Program-made: the position numbers and the translations under genes
The notes under the pieces: generated by a model
The model's database searches: none
Told to the model about the DNA's origin: nothing
The model's input: the letters and a program-made list of their open reading frames with translations, nothing else
In this document: one piece after another, positions 1 through 12,574 of the stretch
Layout of the letters: each line of letters starts with the position of its first letter
Position numbering within the stretch: position 1 is the first letter of the stretch
Assembly: GCA_019054805.1 (NCBI GenBank)
Contig: JAHQIY010000003.1
Coordinates: forward strand, 6,882,001 to 6,946,000
DNA: 64,000 nt
From: Brachionus manjavacas
Lineage: Eukaryota > Rotifera > Eurotatoria > Ploima > Brachionidae
Reading direction: 5' to 3'

Positions 1-284
1 TTTCTTAATTTAAACAATCGAATTATATTTAATTTTAAATCCAGTTGATGGTAGAAAATAAATTCTGAAAATACAAAAAATAATAGAAAAATAACTCCTG
101 AATCCAAAATAAACAGATATCAGTTAAAGATGATTAATATTCGAGCTTAAAATTTCAAAGCAATTATCTGCTTAAAAGGTAACTTGAAATTGAAACATTA
201 AAATTTTATTCAAAATTACAAAATTAGAAAAAAGTTGTCTTAATAATTAAAAATTTTAGAAACAAAAAAAGATTCAAATTTAAA
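1..284. other. Upstream region of the first gene; no gene seen
   Basis: AT-rich sequence with no convincing coding frame on either strand. A T-rich stretch ending in AG at 258-259 lies 25 nt before the TOP3B start codon and looks like a splice acceptor, either of a 5'-UTR intron or of a trans-spliced outron. Nothing else can be supported. Confidence 0.5.
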
Positions 285-3200
285 ATGATAGTTTTAATGG
301 TAGCCGAAAAACCATCATTGGCCCAAAGTATAGCCAAAATTCTATCTAACAATAACATGAATTCTCGAAAAGGATTTAACAATGCATGCAGTATACACGA
401 ATGGTCAGGCAAATTTATGAACAATCAAGTCCGATTTAAGATGACATCAGTTTGTGGACATGTAATGAGTTTGGATTTTGATTCTAAATACAACAATTGG
501 GACAAAACTGATCCTGTATTTTTTAATTTTAATTTTTTTAATTTTTAATTTCCTTTTTAAAATTTTAAAGTCTGAATTATTTTCTGCTGAAACTCTAAAA
601 AAAGAAGCGACGCCTAATTTGAAGATGCCAGCTTTTCTTGAAAAAGAAGCTAGAGGAATTGATTTTTTAGTGCTTTGGCTTGACTGTGACAGAGAAGGTG
701 AAAATATATGCTTTGAAGTAATCGACAGTGTCAATCATGTTCTTGCCAGACCTGGTGATAGTGTAAAATTTGTTTTTTTCAAATGAATTTATTTTAATCG
801 ATTTTTAAAAAGAGAAATGTTTTCAGAGCCCATTTTAGTTCCATAACTGACCAGGACATAAAAAGAGCGATGAACAATCTAGTAAAACCAAACAAAAATG
901 AGTCACTGTCAGTAGATGCAAGACAGGAACTTGATTTGAGAATTGGTTGCGCATTTACTCGTTTTCAAACGCGATTTTTTCAAGGAAAATATGGTGACTT
1001 GGACTGCAGTTTGGTTTCGTATGGACCATGCCAAACTCCGACTTTAACTTTTTGTGTGGACAGAATGGACAGAATAAAATCTTTCAAGCCAGAAACTTTT
1101 TGGTATTTAGACGCCGAATTACAGCATGCACAAACTGGACAAAGCTTTAGTGTGAAATGGTCAAGAAATCATCTTTTTGACAAAGATGCTGTTTACATGT
1201 TTTATAATGATTTAAAACAAACAAGCTCAGCTGTGGTTATTGATGTTCATTTACAAGAAAAATCCAAACAACGACCTATAGCTTTAAACACGGTAGAAAT
1301 GCTCAGAGCTGCAAGTGCTGGTCTTGGTATAAGTCCGATTCACGCAATGCAAATTGCCGAAAAGCTTTACACTCAAGGCTATATAAGCTATCCAAGAACA
1401 GAAACAACTAACTATGCAGCAAATTTTAACTTTAAAGAAGTTTTAGTTCAACAGACTAAAAGTTCGAGTTGGGGTTCGATCGCCCAAGACTTGCTCAATG
1501 GACGAATGGTTAATCCAAGAAAAGGAGTCGTAAGTTTAAATCTAAATATATTTAAAAATATTTGAATAAGGTTGGTTGGGATCAAATTAAATTTAGTTAT
1601 TTAAAAAAACATCAAAATAAAAATTCTAGAAAATTTAAAATATCAAACTATGTGATTACCTTAAAAGATCCTGATACTTAACTAAATCTTGATCAATCAA
1701 ATTTTTGACATATAAGAAGAGATCTATTATTTTTTATTATATTGATAAAACAAACGCTTTATTTTTTTATTTTTATTCTTAAACGATATTTTATCTTTTC
1801 GACATTTTTACTTTCTTTTTTTGTCCTATTTCATCAAATTTGGAGTTTTTGTTCTTATTTTTTGAACTTTTTTCAACTTAAATTTTGAATTAAATTTAAT
1901 CTAGTTAACTTTTCGATTCAATTTAAATCTGAGCACCGTAAACAAACTAATCTTTAACTTTACTTGTTTTTTAAATACAATACAAACCAAAACTAATTTA
2001 AAATTTTCCTCTTCTTATCACATTTTTAAAGGAAAGAAGAAGAAAAGAATATTTAGAAAAAAAAGAAGAAATTAATTGAATAAATTATAAGTTAGCTTTA
2101 GTACTGTGTAATAACTTTTAAAAAATTCTATCTAAACAAAAATATGAATGTTTTAAAGTTATTGAAAAACTATTTTTATAATTTAGCTCTTTAGAAAAAT
2201 CTGCGTTTTTTAACGAAAATATATATATAATTTTCTTATTATCCGATTAAATTTGTATAGAAACAGAAAATTTTATATAAATTAAAAATTTTGTATCAAT
2301 TTTACCTAAATTTTAATCTTTTTAAAATTTATTTATCTTAAAAATCATTTTAACCGGATTCTAAAAACTTAATTTTATTTTTTCATACATTTCCTATTTT
2401 TTATAACAATTGTTCAATTGAAAATGCTTCACTCACTTTTTCGATATTTTTTCACGCAACTTTAAATTTTTAAAAGTTCGTAAAAAATTTGCATTTAATT
2501 TTTTTTAATTTTTCTCTTTTTGGCAAAGTTTATCATATTTGCTATAAATTGCTAGCCATAAATTTGTTGCCTCATAGTTAAGATGTCTCTAATAATCTTT
2601 ATTTTCAGAAATCCTCCATATAAGCAGAGTATTCTTAAATTTGGAGATTAAATTTTGATCTATTTTTGAAAAACACTTTTTGACATTGATGAACATGCAA
2701 CTTTTCAATAATAGATATTAGGAACATATTGTTAAAGTGTTTTATAATAAAAATGAAGATAAAATCTATCAAAGGAGATTTAAAATTTGAAAATAAGTTA
2801 TTTTCAAATTTAAAATCTCAGTTTCAACTTTAGCAATACATGGTTGTTAAATTTTATATTCCAGTTGAATTTTATTTGGATCCCATGATTGTATAAATAT
2901 TTTTTTAGATTATAATAATTTTATTTTTTTTTAATTTTCAATTGTGGTTTTTAATTTTATCAAGAATATTTAAAGAAATTTTTTAAAGACTATTCAAATA
3001 GAATATATACTTTTTAAAAATTAACTAAAACACTGAGATTGTAATAAAATTAAGTTTTAATTCAATAAAACTAGTTTTGATTATAATCAGTTTGAATTGA
3101 TTAAGTTTTGATTAAAATTTTTTAATTGTAAATTATAATTAGTCTTGTATTGATCTTCGCAAGTTGGAGCAGCTAGCCCAGAACAAGAAAGGGTGGCAGG

Positions 3201-5100
3201 GGATCAACAATGACACGCATGTGCCTCTAAAGGAGCGCGAGGGGAATAGAGCTTGCTTACTACCACAGTCGCCAATAATAATAAAAATAATAATAATAAT
3301 AAATATAAATATAGCAAGTTTTTAGAATCGATTTTAAATAATAGAAAGGTTATCAATTTATTAATTTAATTATCTTAAGGATCAAACCTTTCTCGAACGA
3401 TTGTTTTTTTTTCAGTTTCAGTTAAATTGTTTTAACTTTTTAATCGTTTGTAATTAAAAATTTCTGGTAAATTTTTCTATGAAAAAAACATTAATGTGAT
3501 AATTTTCTATGAAACGATAATCTGCCCTAGTTATAAAAGATTTTGATTATTTTAGAAAAATTTAATCTATTTTGAATCTTTAAAAGGACCAGGGTGACCA
3601 TCCACCTATAACTCCAACGTCATTTGCTTCACCAGAACAATTACCAGGCGATTTATGGCGTCTGTATGAGTTTATAACAAAGCATTTTTTGGCTACTGTA
3701 TAATTTTTAGACTAAAATTACTAAACAAAAAATTATTAAATATTCTTTAAAAGGTCTCACGTGATTGTAAATATGAAGAATTAACAGTCACTTTTAGAAT
3801 AAAAAACGAAGAATTTACATGCTGTGGAAAAAATACGATTGAAAACGGCTGGACCGATTTAATGCCTTGGAAGCAGATCGATTTCAAAGAAATACCTAAT
3901 TTGAAAAAAGGGGAATCAGTCCAAATCGGACATGTACTTTGACAAAATTTAAAAAGATTTTTTTTTGAATTCTTTATAATTTTATTTCAGATAAAAGTTC
4001 TTGAAAAGCAGACAAATCCACCGGATTACTTGACCGAAAGTGAATTGATCGGTTTGATGGAAAAAAATGGCATTGGTACTGATGCGTCCATTCCAGTTCA
4101 CATAAACAACATTTGTGAGCGTAACTATGTCAAATTGGAGAGAGATCGTCGTTTGGTGCCGACCAATTTGGGTGTAGTTTTGGTTCATGGCTATCAGCGA
4201 ATTGACCCGGAACTTTGCTTGCCAAAAATGAGATCCCAAGTTGAAGAACAACTGAACTTAATTGCGTTAGGTAAGGCCAATTATCTGGATGTTCTGAAGC
4301 ACACTCTTAAAATATTCGAGCAAAAATTCCATTTTTTTGTTCAGAATATTCTCTTTATGGACTCGCTTTTCGAGGACTCTTTTTCATCGTTATCGGCCAC
4401 CGGCAAACCCATGAGTCGTTGTGGCAAATGCAGACGCTTCATGAAGCTGGTTCTCAGTAAACCGCAGCGTTTGTACTGCGAATACTGCAAGGATACTTAT
4501 AATTTGCCTCAAAATGGAACCATTAAATTATACCGAGAGCTAAAGTGTCCACTGGACGACTTTGAGCTCTTGATTAACTCTATAAACAAAAATCTCAACC
4601 ACCCATTTTGTCCCTACTGCTTCAATAACCCTCCTTTTGATGACATGAAAAAAGGTGATGGATGCATCAACTGTTCACATCCGACTTGTACTCATGGATT
4701 CACTTCAAATGCACTGTCAAAATGTTTTGAATGTCAAACGGGACTCATGTTATTTGACAATACTACTCCGCCAAAGTTTCGGGTCATTTGCAATAATAAA
4801 TTGTGTAGGTTGATAGTAGTCCTGCCAGATACAATTATAAAGGCCGATGTTTCGGATGATTTGTGTGATCAATGTGATACACCGATGTTGCAAATTGTTT
4901 ATCATAAAGACAAGACTCCGCTGGAAAATGGACAAACCTCAACAATTGCGTGTTTGTTTTGTGACAATAATCTTAAGGTTTCGATCGAAAATTATCTAAA
5001 GCAAGGAAATAAGAAGTTTAATTTTGATTCTAGAAAAAAGTTTTCTCACAAAAACAAAGGTGGGGGTAGGCGAAAAAGAGTAGTACATAAAAATTGGTAA
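285..5100 (+). CDS. TOP3B: DNA topoisomerase III beta (TOP3B), six exons
   Basis: Type IA topoisomerase that passes single strands of DNA, and in animals also RNA, through a transient 5'-phosphotyrosine break; in animals it works with TDRD3. Exons: 285-515, 571-762, 813-1529, 3587-3697, 3754-3933, 3991-5100, giving 846 residues against 862 in human. The N-terminus carries the TOPRIM strand (VLMVAEKPSLAQSIAK) and the acidic DCDREGEN motif. Exon 3 carries the catalytic tyrosine in GYISYPRTET at about residue 334. Exons 4-5 read DHPPITP and CKYEELTV as in the family. Exon 6 has EKNGIGTDASIP and then several CxxC zinc-binding pairs. The basic end (GGGRRKR) is shorter than the RGG-rich vertebrate tail. 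Intron 3 is about 2 kb and holds a LINE fragment. The start has the family context and lies 25 nt after an acceptor-like AG. Reading frame is intact at every junction. Confidence 0.95.
1530..3586 (+). other. Large intron 3 of TOP3B
   Basis: About 2 kb of AT-rich non-coding sequence between GTAAGT at 1530 and TAAAAG at 3581-3586. The other TOP3B introns are about 50-60 nt. Apart from the GC-richer retroelement fragment at 3152-3303, no coding frame or RNA gene is visible. The size difference suggests growth by insertion and decay of mobile DNA. Confidence 0.7.
3152..3303 (+). mobile_element. 3' fragment of a non-LTR retrotransposon with (AAT)n tail
   Basis: A patch of distinctly higher GC inside TOP3B intron 3. 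It translates on the plus strand as LRKLEQLAQNKKGWQGIN followed by about 25 more open residues, and runs directly into an (AAT)n/(AATA)n tail at about 3278-3303. A short C-terminal coding piece followed by a simple trinucleotide tail is how 5'-truncated LINE insertions end. The family cannot be named from so short a piece. It sits in the sense orientation of the host gene. Confidence 0.55.
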
Positions 5101-5294
5101 AAGTTATCTATAACTCGTCTGATCTAATTTTATCTTTGATTAAATATTTTTAGTTGATTATTTGTTGAAATAAAAAATTTACTAGTTTTTTTTTGTTCAT
5201 TTAAATCAAGTGAAAATTATTAAGAATTTAAAATCTTAAAAAAATTTAAAAAAACATAAAAAAATTAAATATTTTAAGATTAATATAAACAAAC

Positions 5295-8200
5295 ATGTTT
5301 GCAAAGGATATAAAGATTAGATCAAATAATCAAATAAAATCTTCAGAAAAGTAAGTTAATTTTTTAGTCCTTAAAAATATTTGCTTTAAATTTTATATTT
5401 GTTTTATTTATTTAATTAAAGTTTAAGTCCAATGGACAAATTGAAATATAATATTAAATATAAAAAAGGAAAAATTTAATAGACAATTAAATATCTATTT
5501 AACAATTAAGTAAAAATTCAGTTTTTTTTTTACATAAAAATGGTAATGATTATTAAACATACAAAACTCGAGTAGGTAAACATAGTTTTTTATCGAGTCA
5601 GTTAGTCCAGAATTGTGACATTCAAAGCACCATTCGAAAGAACACTGATTAGTCAAGGCTTCTCCTTTTGTCAACTTTTAAATGAAAGAGTTTAACATTT
5701 TGATTTTTGTTTTTTTTTATAAATTTTGTTATTTTATCAATAATTGCTTTATTTCAATTTTTAAGGGTAATATTTGAATATAATTTGCTTCATTGATAAA
5801 TTTTAATGATATTTAACCATTAAACTTCTAAATTTTTAAAAACTTTTCTGTAGATTTTTAGACAAAATCAAATAGACTTAGTATTCTTTAACTTTTATCT
5901 TTAGTTTCGAAAAGCTTTTTTCTGGTATTTTCGTTAATATTTTTATCCAAATTAATTAGCTAGTTTTTAAATTTGATTACTGAATAGGAATTGAAACATT
6001 GTATTTTTGTAATTATAAATATTAGAAAAGAGTTTTATTTCAAATAAAGATTTTTAATATTCTTCTTAAACAAATAAAACATAGCTATTACCAAAGCAAA
6101 CTTTAAACTTTTATTTATCTCTTTGGGGTTAATTTTTTCAATTTTAGACTATCTTCAAAAAAATGTTCTAAATTTTTTAATTTTAGTTCCATTTCCAACA
6201 ATTTAAAATTTTTAAAAGAATCATTTTAATCAGTAAATAATTGAAAAATAACAAAATTAATAGGTTAATATGTTTTTATAATATAAAAGCAAGTTTTGCT
6301 ATTATTTTTTTGTTAAATTGCCTTTAAATTAAGTAAAAAAAATGATTAAAACTCAAATTTTTTAATTTTTAAGAAAAAATCTAATAAAAGAAATTCTGAA
6401 ACAGTTCCCATTAGTTGACGAAAATGAACTAAAAAATATCATAAAAGTAAAAGATAGCGAGATAATATTAACCAAAATAATCACTCATGATTCCACTGAC
6501 ATGGTAGTTTATTTTATAGACAAAATTCCGTACTTCTTCAAATTCGATAAAGATGATCAGCTCCTACCGTCAGGTAAAAATAAACTTGAAGATGTCAAAA
6601 TTTAAAAAAAAAAATTTTAAGTCTATTTTCTATGGAAGTTTCCGAACATTTTGCCAAAGTTCTACACACACAGAGAAGTATTCGGAAAATTAGTTAACGG
6701 TGCAGGTAAGTGTTTGAAACAAGTATTGCTGGTCTCTGTTTTTATGTAATTAGTTGTAATCAATATTATATAGTCTAAGAAAAAAAATTAAAATATCAAA
6801 TTGAAGATATTCTGAACATTGAATTTTAACAAAGAACTAAAATAAAAATTTCAAATTAAAACTTTTCTTGTTCAGGCCTAAACCTCGCTAATAAAAACTA
6901 ATAAAAACTTTTACTATTTATTACTCGAATCTAGTCTCCGCAATGACTCTACAAGTCTGAAAAGTGATATATGCATTAGCAAATCATTAAAATTAAAATG
7001 GCAATCATATTTAATTTTTTTCTCGGAGATTAAATAAACTTTAAACCAAAATTAGAATTTTTTTCATCAACTTTATTAAAAAATATCGTGAATCAACCAT
7101 AAATGTTAAAAGTTTATCTTAAACATGATTTTTTGTATTATTTTAAATATTAATGATTTAAAATATTTTACAAAATTTACGCTTTAAATTTTTTTTTTCA
7201 TTTACAAATTTAGAGTATCTTTTTTAAAGGCAAAATTTGAAAATAATTACATTATAAATGGATTTTAGAAGGCATGATTAAGAAACATTATTAAATGACA
7301 TTAAAACAAGAGAGACCAAAAGTTTAAATGACTTTATGTATATTTTATTTAAGACCTAATGCTTCCGGGTGTGATATTTACCCAGCCATTGAATTTATAT
7401 ACTTTTAAACATATTGAAAAAAATGAATTGTGTGCAGTATGCATTCGAGGAAATGAGTAATATTTCTAGAAAAAAATTATATTTTTTAAATTATATTTTT
7501 TAAAGAGTACCAGTAGGCATCGGTAAAGCTAACATATCCGGTGAAGATATGTATATGAGAGCCATGAGAGGAAAATGCTTAAATATGATTCATTGTTATC
7601 TTGATAATTTATGGGCTCAGGGAGATAAAAATATAGAGCCACCAATGATTTCAGGTACATGTGAAGAAAAAACTGAAATTCGTGAAAATGAAGAAAAATT
7701 GGAGAACACAGAAACCGAAAAGGATGAACATGTTTTGGAGGAAAAATTGGAAAATTTAACAACTGATGAAACGAGTAAGCTTACAAGCTTAGATGAGTCC
7801 AAGGAGATCTTGGTAGATCACGAGGAAATTTTAACCAACTCGTTTCTTGCGGCTTGCAAATTCAAAAGTAAAGAAATCAAATTTCCTATTGTGGTGAGTA
7901 CTTTTATGAAAATTATTCAATCGTGTTGGTAAGAATTAATTGATATAAATAAAAAAAATTATTTGTTTTGAATTTCAAGCCCACCTGATCTTCAATATGA
8001 TTTGAAAAAAACTCGTTTCAAGAAAATAAGTGTTTTTTTAAAAGAAATGCAATCAAAAGGATGCATTAAGCTAAAGGACCAAAAGGGCGTTTTGTCTATA
8101 ACTGAAATTAATAAAGAAAATGAATTGTAATTTATTATTTTTAGATTTTAATCAGGTTTTTTATCATTTTTTTTGTGATTTAGGATAAAATTTTTAAAAA

Positions 8201-9004
8201 AACCAGAATGGTTAAAACAAAAAGATGAGCAAGATTCTAAAGAAAATGTGAAAGCATATTTCGAAGTCTTTGAGTTATACAAAGTGGATGGTAATAGTGA
8301 AGAAATTTTCAAAAGCACATACAAGCGTGGTGACGTAGTAAATGCGGGAGATATTAGACAATATATAATGAATTATATCAAAAATAATAATCTTCAAGAT
8401 ACCTCTAATCCAAAGTATTTTTTGCGATTATTTTTTTGCGATTATATTTTTGCATTTATATTAATTATTTGTTTAAGGCTAGTGCTTATAGATCAGCTGC
8501 TTAATAAGATTTTTGTAAAAAATAAACAGGTTGAAAAGATTAAATTTGATGAGCTTTTTGCGCTTATCTTTTCCAGAATGGGACAAATGCATCAAATAAA
8601 AAAAATTTACACTGACAAAATTGAACGTGAACAGGAAGCCGTAATTAAAAAGGGAAAATTTCATCCTATCGAATTTAAACTCGAATCTAGAGGTGGCAAT
8701 AAAAAAGTCACCAATGTTTATAATTTGAGTGAGTTTGATCTTGATTCAAATTATTTGCAGAACATTTTGCGCAAAGAGATTGGATGCAGTGTTTCAATTA
8801 GTGAACCTCTTGGAGCGACTCAAAATTCAAATGAGTTTATTTTGTCTGTTCAAGGAAACCAAATTTACCATGTTTCTGAAATTCTCAAAAGTAAAATTTA
8901 AAAAAAAAATCTTTTTTTTAAATAAATAATTCCATTTAAATTTAGATGAATTTGGCGTTCAACTAAAGCACATGGCTGGTCTAGAACAAGCTATAAAACC
9001 ATAA
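5295..9004 (+). CDS. EIF2D: Eukaryotic translation initiation factor 2D (ligatin), nine exons
   Basis: eIF2D delivers tRNA to the ribosomal P site independently of eIF2 and helps recycle 40S subunits. Exons: 5295-5350, 6374-6573, 6622-6705, 7354-7456, 7506-7928, 7980-8126, 8184-8414, 8478-8890, 8946-9004; all phases agree. The start MFAKDIKIRSNNQIKSS matches the conserved N-terminus. Exons 3-5 carry the DUF1947/PUA part (LWKFPNILP, DLMLPGVIFTQ, PVGIGKANIS). An acidic linker in exon 5 precedes a winged-helix/SWIB-like part (DLKKTRFKKISVFLKEM). Exons 8-9 give the SUI1 domain, including VKKGKFHPIEFKLESRGGNKK, GNQIYHV and the end GLEQAIKP. Intron 7 (8415-8477, 63 nt) is a multiple of three and has no stop, so retention would keep the frame. 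An acceptor-like AG lies 16 nt before the ATG. TOP3B ends 194 nt upstream on the same strand. Confidence 0.93.
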
Positions 9005-10395
9005 AATAATCATTTAATTTATTAAATAAATATTTTTAAATTTACATTTCCAATTAATCAATTAATAATTTTGAAATGCTAAAAAATATCTTAAAAACAA
9101 AGTAATGTTTGAAACTAATAATTTGGCAAAAATGGAATGCTTAAATTCAATTTTGACAAATTTGTTTTACTGACAATTTGCTTTTTTTATATTTTTTTTC
9201 TAACTCGGCTCGTAGAAATAGATCAATTCTCTAATAAAATTTTTATTTTTAATTACCTATTTAATTTAAGCTCATAATGAGTGTGCAATTTACTAGAACA
9301 GTTTTTAAAAATTTCAGAGAGATCCTTTTTGATAAAAAATATTTTTTTTATTCGATTTGATTTTTATTTTATAACTGAAAATTTTACTTTCATTGCACCA
9401 AAAAGCTATTATATTCGATATTGATAAATTTTGATCTCTTTTTATCTACCAACAAAGATCGTATAGCTTAAGAGACAATATTTTTAAGAATCTCTTTTTT
9501 TTTAATTTTCAAACTGATCATAAGCGATTAATTTTTAATTTTATTAATTTTTGTAACATTTTGATTTCAATATTTTTTTCTTATGGTACTCCATGATCCC
9601 TTATAATTCTTAAGCCAGATATATGATAAATGGAATCTTTTTCTTTCTGAAAAATATCCTTCTCTTATTTCTAGTAATAAAAATTTTACTCAAATTCATT
9701 TAGACTAAAAAATACAAAAAATATCTTGAAAATAGATTGAAAAATTTATAAGAAATTAAGGATAGATTGGTGAACGTTCAATTTTTAGAATTATTTTTCC
9801 CAGAAAAACTAAATCATAGAACAAATATTTCATAAAAAATGTATATATCTATGAGACGAATTAGTTTCAATTTATTCAGACAATAATCTAAAAAATTAAT
9901 TTAAAATCTGTTTAAAAAATAATATTCGATTTAGTTTAATCAAACTCTATATTTTAAAGTTTTTTAATAAAATTTTTCAATAAAAAAAATTCTTTGAGAG
10001 TATTTCTTTTAAATAGTTTTTTATAAAAAATGTTATCATATGAATCTTGTATCATCAGTAGTTTTCTTAAAATTCCTATAATTTTTACTTCTAAGAGATT
10101 AATTTTACCTTTTATTTGTTTTTATTTGTAAAGCATTAGCTTTTTAGATTAAAAAAATTAAAAAGCTTTTACAATAAAATTAACAGTTCAAATAAAAAAT
10201 AAGTGAAAACATTTAAGTTAAATTAAAAAACGTCAGGATGTGCTGCAAAATTTCTAGTATTGGTCGGTAAAGTAAGGTAAAAATTTCACTAAAAACTTGT
10301 ATATTCTTTATTTAAATCATTGTGAAGGGTCTCATGTAAATTATGTTGAAAGGAGTAAGATTTTTAGTCCTAGAAAAGGTTGAGCTGGATAAATT
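9005..10395. other. Intergenic AT-rich spacer, no gene seen
   Basis: The sequence after the eIF2D stop is rich in homopolymer A and T runs and has no supported open frame, RNA gene or transposon signature. AATAAA-like motifs occur just after the stop at about 9000-9030 and may serve polyadenylation. Confidence 0.45.
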
Positions 10396-10520
10396 TATTA
10401 TTTATTTTTTTTTAACTGTGCCGAGCTAAAGCTCCTTTAAATTTAAAAATAAAATAAAATAAGAATATAAAGAAAAAAATAAGATAAGAGTAAAATAAGT
10501 TAAAATATAATATAAAATAC
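10396..10520 (+). repeat. Dispersed repeat, copy 1: T-rich stretch, short stem-loop, (AAAAT)n tail
   Basis: Contains TTTATTTATT-like sequence, then CGAGCTAAAGCTCCTTT at 10422-10438, where GAGCTAAAGCTC can form a short stem-loop, then an AAAATAAAATAAAATAAG-type tail and GTTAAAATA. The same order and nearly the same core occur at about 61193-61285. This looks like the 3' end of a short retroelement (SINE or LINE tail). The family is not identified. Confidence 0.55.
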
Positions 10521-10872
10521 AATTAAAACAGACAAATTGTTAGTAATGATAGGGACAAAATGTTTAAGTATTGATAGTTTGTCGAAAACCTGACTCCATT
10601 GTGTAATTGCTATCTTACTATTTCTTCTTTCTTTCCTGTAATGATCAATTAAGGACTTAAAAAAGATTAACTAATGTTTGACAGGTGAAGGGTCCATTTT
10701 TTGTTTTGTATTAAATCCCACCTTTCAAAATCAATAAACATATATTTCCATTAGTTTTTTTTGGTAAAATTTAAAAGTAAAATTCCATAATATTTAAAAA
10801 ATTAATAAAATACAAAAAATGTTTTTTTGAATCTTTGAAATTTTATGTTACAATTTTCTAATTTTTAATTAA
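10521..10872. other. Intergenic spacer, nothing identified
   Basis: AT-rich sequence between two small repeats, with no coding frame or RNA gene visible. Confidence 0.4.
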
Positions 10873-10925
10873 AAAATTTAATTGTTGATCTAAATTAAAA
10901 AAATTTAGATCAACAATTAAATTTT
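10873..10925. repeat. 24-bp perfect inverted repeat with 5-nt loop
   Basis: Left arm 10873-10896 and right arm 10902-10925 are exact reverse complements, separated by five A/T bases. The arms include the non-trivial core TTGTTGATCTAAATT, so this is not only an A/T run artefact. It could be a tiny palindromic element remnant or a hairpin in a transcript. No flanking duplication was recognised. Confidence 0.75.
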
Positions 10926-11718
10926 AGTGAAAAAAAAAACAGGATATTTTCCCAATAAATACAATTATGAGTTATTGGAGTATTTTGTTACTTTTGTTCT
11001 GAAATAATTAAAAATACTAATAAAAATTATTCATCTATGATTTAATTTGATTATTAGCATAAATTGCAGGTGAAATGTAAAGAAAATTTAGCTGAATTTA
11101 TTTTCAATGATATTTTTTAAATTTATTTTTTTTCATTTGGTGATTAAAATAAATGTTAAATCAACTATTAATCAGTTCTAAATAAAGCTTAATTTATTTT
11201 TAAACCCAAATATTTAATATTGTCAAGCTATTCTCTTTTTCTAACAGAAATAGAAAATCGGCCTTGTAAATTCAAAATTCAAAAAACTTTAAAATTAAAA
11301 TTTTATTTTAAAAATTGAGAAAAAATTGCCTTTGGACTGAATTTTTTATTTTTTTTGCTTTAAAATTTTTTTCTTTCTTAAATTAAACATTTTTGCCATG
11401 AAGCAAAAAAAAAACTGGTCTTGTCTGAATAACAGTCTATGCCAAACAATGTCAAAAATTTTGTATTATGGCCCACCTTTCTGTGCAAAATTAACAAACA
11501 CATATTTCCATAATTAATAAAGCAAAGGTTCATAGCACTCTGTTTACTCGTACATAGGCTTTTTTCTATACGCACACTTCATTCAATCAATAAAAATCAG
11601 TTAATTAATAAATTTGCTAGCCAAAAATTATAATAATTTAGCATATAGAATACAAAATTAAATTTTCATCCATTTTAAATTTTGTATTTTGGTGTAAAAA
11701 TCGCTTGCTAGCCAAAAA
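10926..11718. other. Upstream region of the short CoREST-like gene
   Basis: AT-rich, with no convincing gene. The direct repeat TTGCTAGCCAAAAA occurs at about 11613 and again at 11705-11718 immediately before the start codon, so TTGCTAG next to the ATG may be part of a short duplication or a splice acceptor. Confidence 0.4.
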
Positions 11719-12574
11719 ATGCAATTAAAAATGCTGGATTGTGTTGACATACCGAACGATCAGAGTAGTTTAGCCCTCTCAAAAAGCCAAGAGTCCGACT
11801 TGAATTCAAATTATAATGCAAGGGAGCATATTGAGACAAAGCCTGAGCAGGTTGATCCGGGGCCGAACTTAGAGCAGACAAGTACTCGATCACCACACAG
11901 CGAGTACTATGACCAATATGACGACTTCAAAATCCGAGTCGGAGACCAGTACCAAATAGACTTGAGTGACTATAGTCGTAAGATTTTTAAACTAAATCTT
12001 GTTTCATGTTGGCTCTTAATGTGCAAATTTTAAAAGCTTCTAAACACCTGAATTTTAGAAAAAATATAATCGAGAAAGAGACGGCCATTTGGGTGCCGTC
12101 CGAGTACATTGACGGCCCTAAAATGGACGCGTACCTCAAAGAGCTGGCTAAAATCAACTATTTCAACTTGGAAAATGCCATCTCTGTCTTGTACGCCCAA
12201 GAGTACGATGTGGAGAAGGCGATCGACTCGCTCAGAAGCTGCAGTGCGGATCCCAACCTATGGAGCAAAGAAGACATGCTGCTTTTTGAACAAGGCATTT
12301 GGTATTATGGCAAAAATTTTCACCGAATAAATCAACTTGTAAGTTAGATAGAATTTTTTTAATCAAATTTGAAAAAAAATTTTTTTGTTAAATCAAGCTG
12401 CCCCATAAAACTCATGCTAATTTAGTAAGTTTTTACTATAAGTGGAAGAAATCTAGAGACAAAACCCACAACAGTATTGTACACTTTGAAGCCGGGTGTT
12501 CGATAAACTCAAGTACCAATTCAAGTGAAACTTTTGGCGAATTTAGCGGCTCAAATGGAGATAGTAATTTATAA
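11719..12574 (+). CDS. Short CoREST/RCOR-like protein: ELM2 and one SANT domain only
   Basis: Exons 11719-11977, 12037-12338 and 12398-12574 give 245 residues. After a serine- and acid-rich N-terminus comes an ELM2 domain (IRVGDQYQIDLSDYS, then AIWVPSEYIDGPKMDAYLKE and YDVEKAID), followed by a SANT domain (MLLFEQGIWYYGKNFHRI, then ANLVSFYYKWKKSRDKT). ELM2-SANT modules recruit class I histone deacetylases in CoREST, MIER and MTA complexes, and FHRI..LP with FYYKWKKSR is closest to CoREST. It stops about 30 residues after SANT1 and lacks the LSD1-binding linker and second SANT domain present in the paralogue at 24686-27080. The middle exon is 302 nt in both genes. The start is the first ATG of the open frame, 7 nt after an acceptor-like AG. 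Confidence 0.85.

Noticed and set aside
12059..12338. Alternative acceptor at 12058 for exon 2 of the short CoREST-like gene
   Set aside because: It puts the exon in the wrong phase; the acceptor at 12036 keeps the frame and gives the conserved SPSKHLNFRKN stretch.
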